Shown here: positions 12,850-14,700 of the stretch, piece by piece
Numbering within the stretch: position 1 is the stretch's first letter
Layout: every line of letters begins with the position of its first letter
DNA from: a bacterium
GTDB lineage: Bacteria; Patescibacteriota; Microgenomatia; Levybacterales; UBA12049
Assembly: GCA_021784535.1 (NCBI GenBank)
Contig: JAJYHW010000013.1
Coordinates: forward strand, 1-14,700
Direction: 5' to 3'
Length of the DNA: 14,700 nt
Notes under the pieces: model-generated
The model's input: the letters and a program-made list of their open reading frames with translations, nothing else
Database searches by the model: none
Told to the model about the DNA's origin: nothing
Program-made: the position numbers and the translations under genes

Positions 12850-13051
12850 ATTGTATTATGATGAAAAAGGAAGAACGCTGAGTGTTTGGTTTGATACACC
12901 TGTAAAAGAGGTTGTTAGCGAAGAGGTCGGGGATGGTGTGATTCTTAGTAAGGATAAATATGGGAAAGTGATTGGTTTTGAAAAGCTTTATATGGATCTA
13001 CCAAAACAAAAAATTGCTCAATCAATTCCTCTTGAGCTGATCGGTGCATAA
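12836..13051 (+). CDS. DUF2283 family protein, putative antitoxin
   Basis: This 71-residue protein fits DUF2283: a small beta-rich protein starting with IKLYYDEKGRTLSVWF, then EVVSEEVGDGVILSKDKYGKVIGFEKL and a short hydrophobic end (SIPLELIGA). The family usually reads like a YD-repeat-type strand pattern ending in GxxxGIEIL. DUF2283 genes often lie next to small toxin-like genes. Here the start overlaps the end of the nuclease-like gene by 14 nt, so the two are translationally coupled and an antitoxin role is the natural inference. The ATG at 12836 is chosen over GTG 12824 because of the Shine-Dalgarno. The gene ends just before a short dyad (AGAGAA-A-TTCTCT, 13053-13065) and the right direct repeat. 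Confidence 0.8.
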   Translation: MEKIKLYYDEKGRTLSVWFDTPVKEVVSEEVGDGVILSKDKYGKVIGFEKLYMDLPKQKIAQSIPLELIGA

Positions 13052-13052
13052 A

Positions 13053-13065
13053 AGAGAAATTCTCT
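13053..13065. repeat. Short perfect dyad after the DUF2283 gene
   Basis: AGAGAA-A-TTCTCT is a 6-bp dyad around one base, lying between the DUF2283 stop and the right direct repeat. The loop is too small for an RNA hairpin as written. It could be a protein-binding dyad or cassette-end sequence, or chance. Confidence 0.3.
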
Positions 13066-13073
13066 GCCCCTCC

Positions 13074-13105
13074 CCTCGCAAATTCGCCCCCAGAAAAAGA
13101 TTCAC
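13074..13105 (+). repeat. Right copy of cassette-flanking direct repeat
   Basis: This is the partner of 12453-12484 with 31/32 identity, in the same orientation. Translated in the pnp frame it gives the same residues as the PNPase end except one Gly-to-Ala change. Confidence 0.9.
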
Positions 13106-13148
13106 CTGCGATGGCAAAGTATATGAAAAGAGTGTGCTGACTTTGTAA
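13074..13148 (+). pseudogene. Possible displaced 3' end of pnp
   Basis: From the right repeat the pnp frame stays open as PRKFAPRKRFT and then CDGKVYEKSVLTL to a TAA at 13146-13148. One reading is that this was the original PNPase C-terminus, cut off when the cassette inserted and supplied a new stop (TAA at 12489-12491). It has no start of its own. Its end overlaps the promoter of the next gene. The alternative is that the right copy is simply a duplicated fragment. Confidence 0.45.
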
Positions 13149-13171
13149 ATTTAATTACCGTATAGTACAAT
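13143..13171 (+). promoter_or_regulatory. Promoter of the Lon-like AAA+ gene
   Basis: TTGTAA (-35, 4/6) at 13143-13148, a 17-nt spacer, then TACAAT (-10, 5/6) at 13166-13171. The -10 ends 6 nt before the ATG at 13178, so the mRNA should be leaderless. No Shine-Dalgarno is present. Confidence 0.7.
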
Positions 13172-13177
13172 AGTTCT

Positions 13178-14494
13178 ATGGATCCTGCTCAAAATGATTC
13201 AATTCCGTCAGTATCATCTTTAGATCAAACTGCGCCTGTCGCTCCTACAACAGGCGGTGGTCAAAACGGTGATAATACTTCCAATAATGGCGATAATCCG
13301 GTTGTAGTTTCTCCAGCAAGTGTAGTAACGCAGCAGCAGGAAGTAATTGACGCCATACAAATACAGAAAACTGCGGCGGCGGAGCAGACGGCAAATAGCA
13401 CTATTACCCGTGAAGCGGTAACAGATAGTAAGGGGCAATCATACGATCAGGTTCGTGCGCTTGGTGAAAAAGTAGAAAAATCAGTAGTGCCTGAGGAAAT
13501 GAGAAAAATTTTAACAGACAGAATTGCCCGTTTGGCTCTTATCCGTTCTGGAGCAGGATATATGAGCGCTGCATATATTATGGAATATGAAGCAACGCAG
13601 CGGTATGTAAATTGGGTGACTTCTTATCCCTGGAAGACAAAAAGTCAGGATCTTTTAGATTTGAAAAAGGCCAGGCAAATTCTTGACCAGGATCATTATG
13701 GGTTGGATATGCTAAAAAACCGTATGCTTGAATACATTGCTTCAATTATGCTCAATTTGCAGAATAACGGACCTGAATTTATAACGCAATCACCGATTCT
13801 CTGTTTCGTCGGACTTGCCGGTACTGGTAAAACGACGTTTGCAATGTCTATCGCAAGAGCACTTGGACGGCAATTTATCCGTATCCCTTTTGGCGGCTTG
13901 GCCGATTCGCGTGTACTTCGTGGACAGTCACGATTTTATCCTGACGCAGAACCAGGGCAGGTATACAAAGGGATTGTCAGGGCAAAAACAAAAAATCCGG
14001 TTATCCTTTTTGACGAGCTGGATCGTGTTACTGAGACATCTCGTGCAGATATTATGGGCGTTTTGATTGAATTATTGGATCCAGGACAAAACAACGCGTA
14101 TACTGATCATTATATTGATTATCCGGTGGATCTTTCAAATTGTCTTTTTGTCGCGACAGCAAACAATACAACTGCTGTTTCAACCGCTGTGTTGGATCGT
14201 CTGGAAATTATTCAGATGCCTTCATATAATGATGAGGAGAAGACAGTGATAGGACGTGACTATGTGCTGCCTAAGGTTAAAAAGCTTATTGGTCTTCAGC
14301 CTGAACAGCTGACAATTGATGATCCTGTATGGGAAGAGATTATCAGACCGCTTGGGTATGATTCCGGAATTCGCGGTCTTGAACGACTTATCAATATGAT
14401 GTGTCGCAAAGCTGCCCGAATCATTGTCTCGGGAGAGGCAAAACAGATCAAAATTACGCTGGATAATTACAAAACGTTTACGAGTGAAGTTTAG
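13178..14494 (+). CDS. Lon-like AAA+ ATPase lacking the protease domain
   Basis: This 438-residue protein matches the helical and AAA+ part of Lon only. Residues 1-75 are low-complexity (Gln/Asn/Thr/Pro/Gly). Residues about 88-205 resemble the Lon middle helical region (YVNWVTSYPW, then LDLKKARQILDQDHYGLDMLKNRMLEYIAS). Walker A GLAGTGKT is at 212-219, the pore-loop region near FGGLADSRVLRGQ, Walker B VILFDELD at 275-282, sensor-1 ATANN at 326-330, the arginine-finger region LDRLEII follows, and sensor-2 GIRGLERL is near 396. The chain stops just where Lon continues into its Ser-Lys protease domain. The LON substrate-binding N-domain is also missing. With all ATPase motifs intact it should hydrolyse ATP and act as an unfoldase or remodeller, perhaps with a separate partner (inference). 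It lies between pnp/cassette and the RNase J gene, with its own promoter. Confidence 0.85.
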   Translation: MDPAQNDSIPSVSSLDQTAPVAPTTGGGQNGDNTSNNGDNPVVVSPASVVTQQQEVIDAIQIQKTAAAEQTANSTITREAVTDSKGQSYDQVRALGEKVEKSVVPEEMRKILTDRIARLALIRSGAGYMSAAYIMEYEATQRYVNWVTSYPWKTKSQDLLDLKKARQILDQDHYGLDMLKNRMLEYIASIMLNLQNNGPEFITQSPILCFVGLAGTGKTTFAMSIARALGRQFIRIPFGGLADSRVLRGQSRFYPDAEPGQVYKGIVRAKTKNPVILFDELDRVTETSRADIMGVLIELLDPGQNNAYTDHYIDYPVDLSNCLFVATANNTTAVSTAVLDRLEIIQMPSYNDEEKTVIGRDYVLPKVKKLIGLQPEQLTIDDPVWEEIIRPLGYDSGIRGLERLINMMCRKAARIIVSGEAKQIKITLDNYKTFTSEV

Positions 14495-14499
14495 AAATG

Positions 14500-14508
14500 T
14501 GCTATACT
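14500..14508 (+). promoter_or_regulatory. Extended -10 promoter of the RNase J gene
   Basis: TGC-TATACT (extended -10) lies immediately after the stop codon of the Lon-like gene and ends 7 nt before the ATG at 14516. No -35 match is seen 17 nt upstream (ACGAGT), as expected for an extended -10 promoter. The mRNA should be leaderless. Confidence 0.65.
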
Positions 14509-14515
14509 ATATAAA

Positions 14516-14700
14516 ATGTCCGACGAGAAGAGTTTAGCCTCTACAAATAATCCAAGTTCAGGAACGGTTTCCTTTATGGCGCTTGGCGGCCTGGAAGACG
14601 TTACCCGCAACATGTATCTGTACGAATATAATAATCAGATTCTGATTGTTGATTGCGGACTTGGATTTCCTGATGAATCAATGCTTGGTGTTGATTTAGT
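14516..14700 (+). CDS. rnj: Ribonuclease J, N-terminal part (runs off the window)
   Basis: The first 61 complete codons are present. After about 17 Ser/Asn-rich residues the sequence reads VSFMALGGLEDVTRNMYLYEYNNQILIVDCGLGFPDESMLGVDL. This is the start of the RNase J metallo-beta-lactamase fold (compare LGGLGEIGKNMYVYEY...DCGLMFPEEEMLGID). RNase J combines 5'-3' exonuclease and endonuclease activity in mRNA decay and rRNA maturation. The active-site HxHxDH motif lies beyond the window end. The usual GEIGKN reads EDVTRN here, a small deviation. With pnp nearby it makes an RNA-decay neighbourhood. Confidence 0.92.
   Translation, partial: MSDEKSLASTNNPSSGTVSFMALGGLEDVTRNMYLYEYNNQILIVDCGLGFPDESMLGVDL

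Larger units (their letters stand above)
12453..13105 (+). mobile_element. Inserted toxin-antitoxin-like cassette at the 3' end of pnp
   Basis: The two-gene unit is bounded by 32-bp direct repeats, is AT-richer than pnp, and interrupts what looks like a longer pnp 3' end. No integrase, transposase or terminal inverted repeats are visible, so mobilisation in trans, an att-type integration or a duplication-associated insertion are all possible. That it was inserted is inferred from the repeat. That it is mobile is not shown. Confidence 0.5.

Noticed and set aside
12453..13105. CRISPR or ordinary tandem repeat explanation for the 32-bp repeat
   Set aside because: There are only two copies, 621 nt apart, with two genes between them and no spacer-like periodicity.

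Overview
This window looks like part of a small, streamlined bacterial genome of the Candidate Phyla Radiation (Patescibacteria), most probably Microgenomates-like. Several traits read from the sequence suggest this. IF-2 lacks its N-terminal extension, HrcA is unusually short, and the DnaJ has no zinc finger. A VirB2-like (T4SS pilin-type) two-helix membrane domain sits in a chromosomal gene. AT-rich intergenic repeats occur, and many promoters lie so close to the start codon that the mRNAs should be leaderless. The lineage call is inference from protein character, not a database match.

The left third (31-4258) is a minus-strand heat-shock operon in the classical order hrcA-grpE-dnaK-dnaJ. 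A near-consensus promoter overlapped by a degenerate CIRCE operator lies directly in front of hrcA. A terminator-like hairpin and a separate -10 box lie between dnaK and dnaJ. Divergent from hrcA is a secreted or surface protein of five six-cysteine modules fused to a two-helix VirB2-like membrane domain (4337-5425). Its stop overlaps the start of a small polytopic membrane protein (5422-5799).

The middle (5854-12491) is the ancient transcription/translation cluster nusA-infB-(DHH-family protein)-rpsO-pnp. The DHH-family protein occupies the place where Gram-positive bacteria carry nrnA, but it has lost most metal ligands. Clear promoters precede nusA, rpsO and pnp. A repeat element sits between nusA and infB, and a related copy sits between dnaJ and dnaK.

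The most unusual part is 12433-13148. A two-gene cassette (a PBECR/BECR-like putative nuclease and a DUF2283 protein, probably a toxin-antitoxin pair) is inserted at the 3' end of pnp. It is bracketed by a 32-bp direct repeat with 31/32 identity. The left copy encodes the present PNPase C-terminus. The right copy continues in the pnp frame for a further 14 codons beyond the repeat and looks like the displaced original 3' end. No recombinase is visible.

The right end holds a Lon-like AAA+ protein with no protease domain (13178-14494) and the start of an RNase J gene (14516 to beyond the window). PNPase and RNase J within a few kilobases of each other make this an RNA-decay neighbourhood. No tRNA, rRNA, CRISPR array or transposase was seen, and no stretch over 300 bases lacks a gene.
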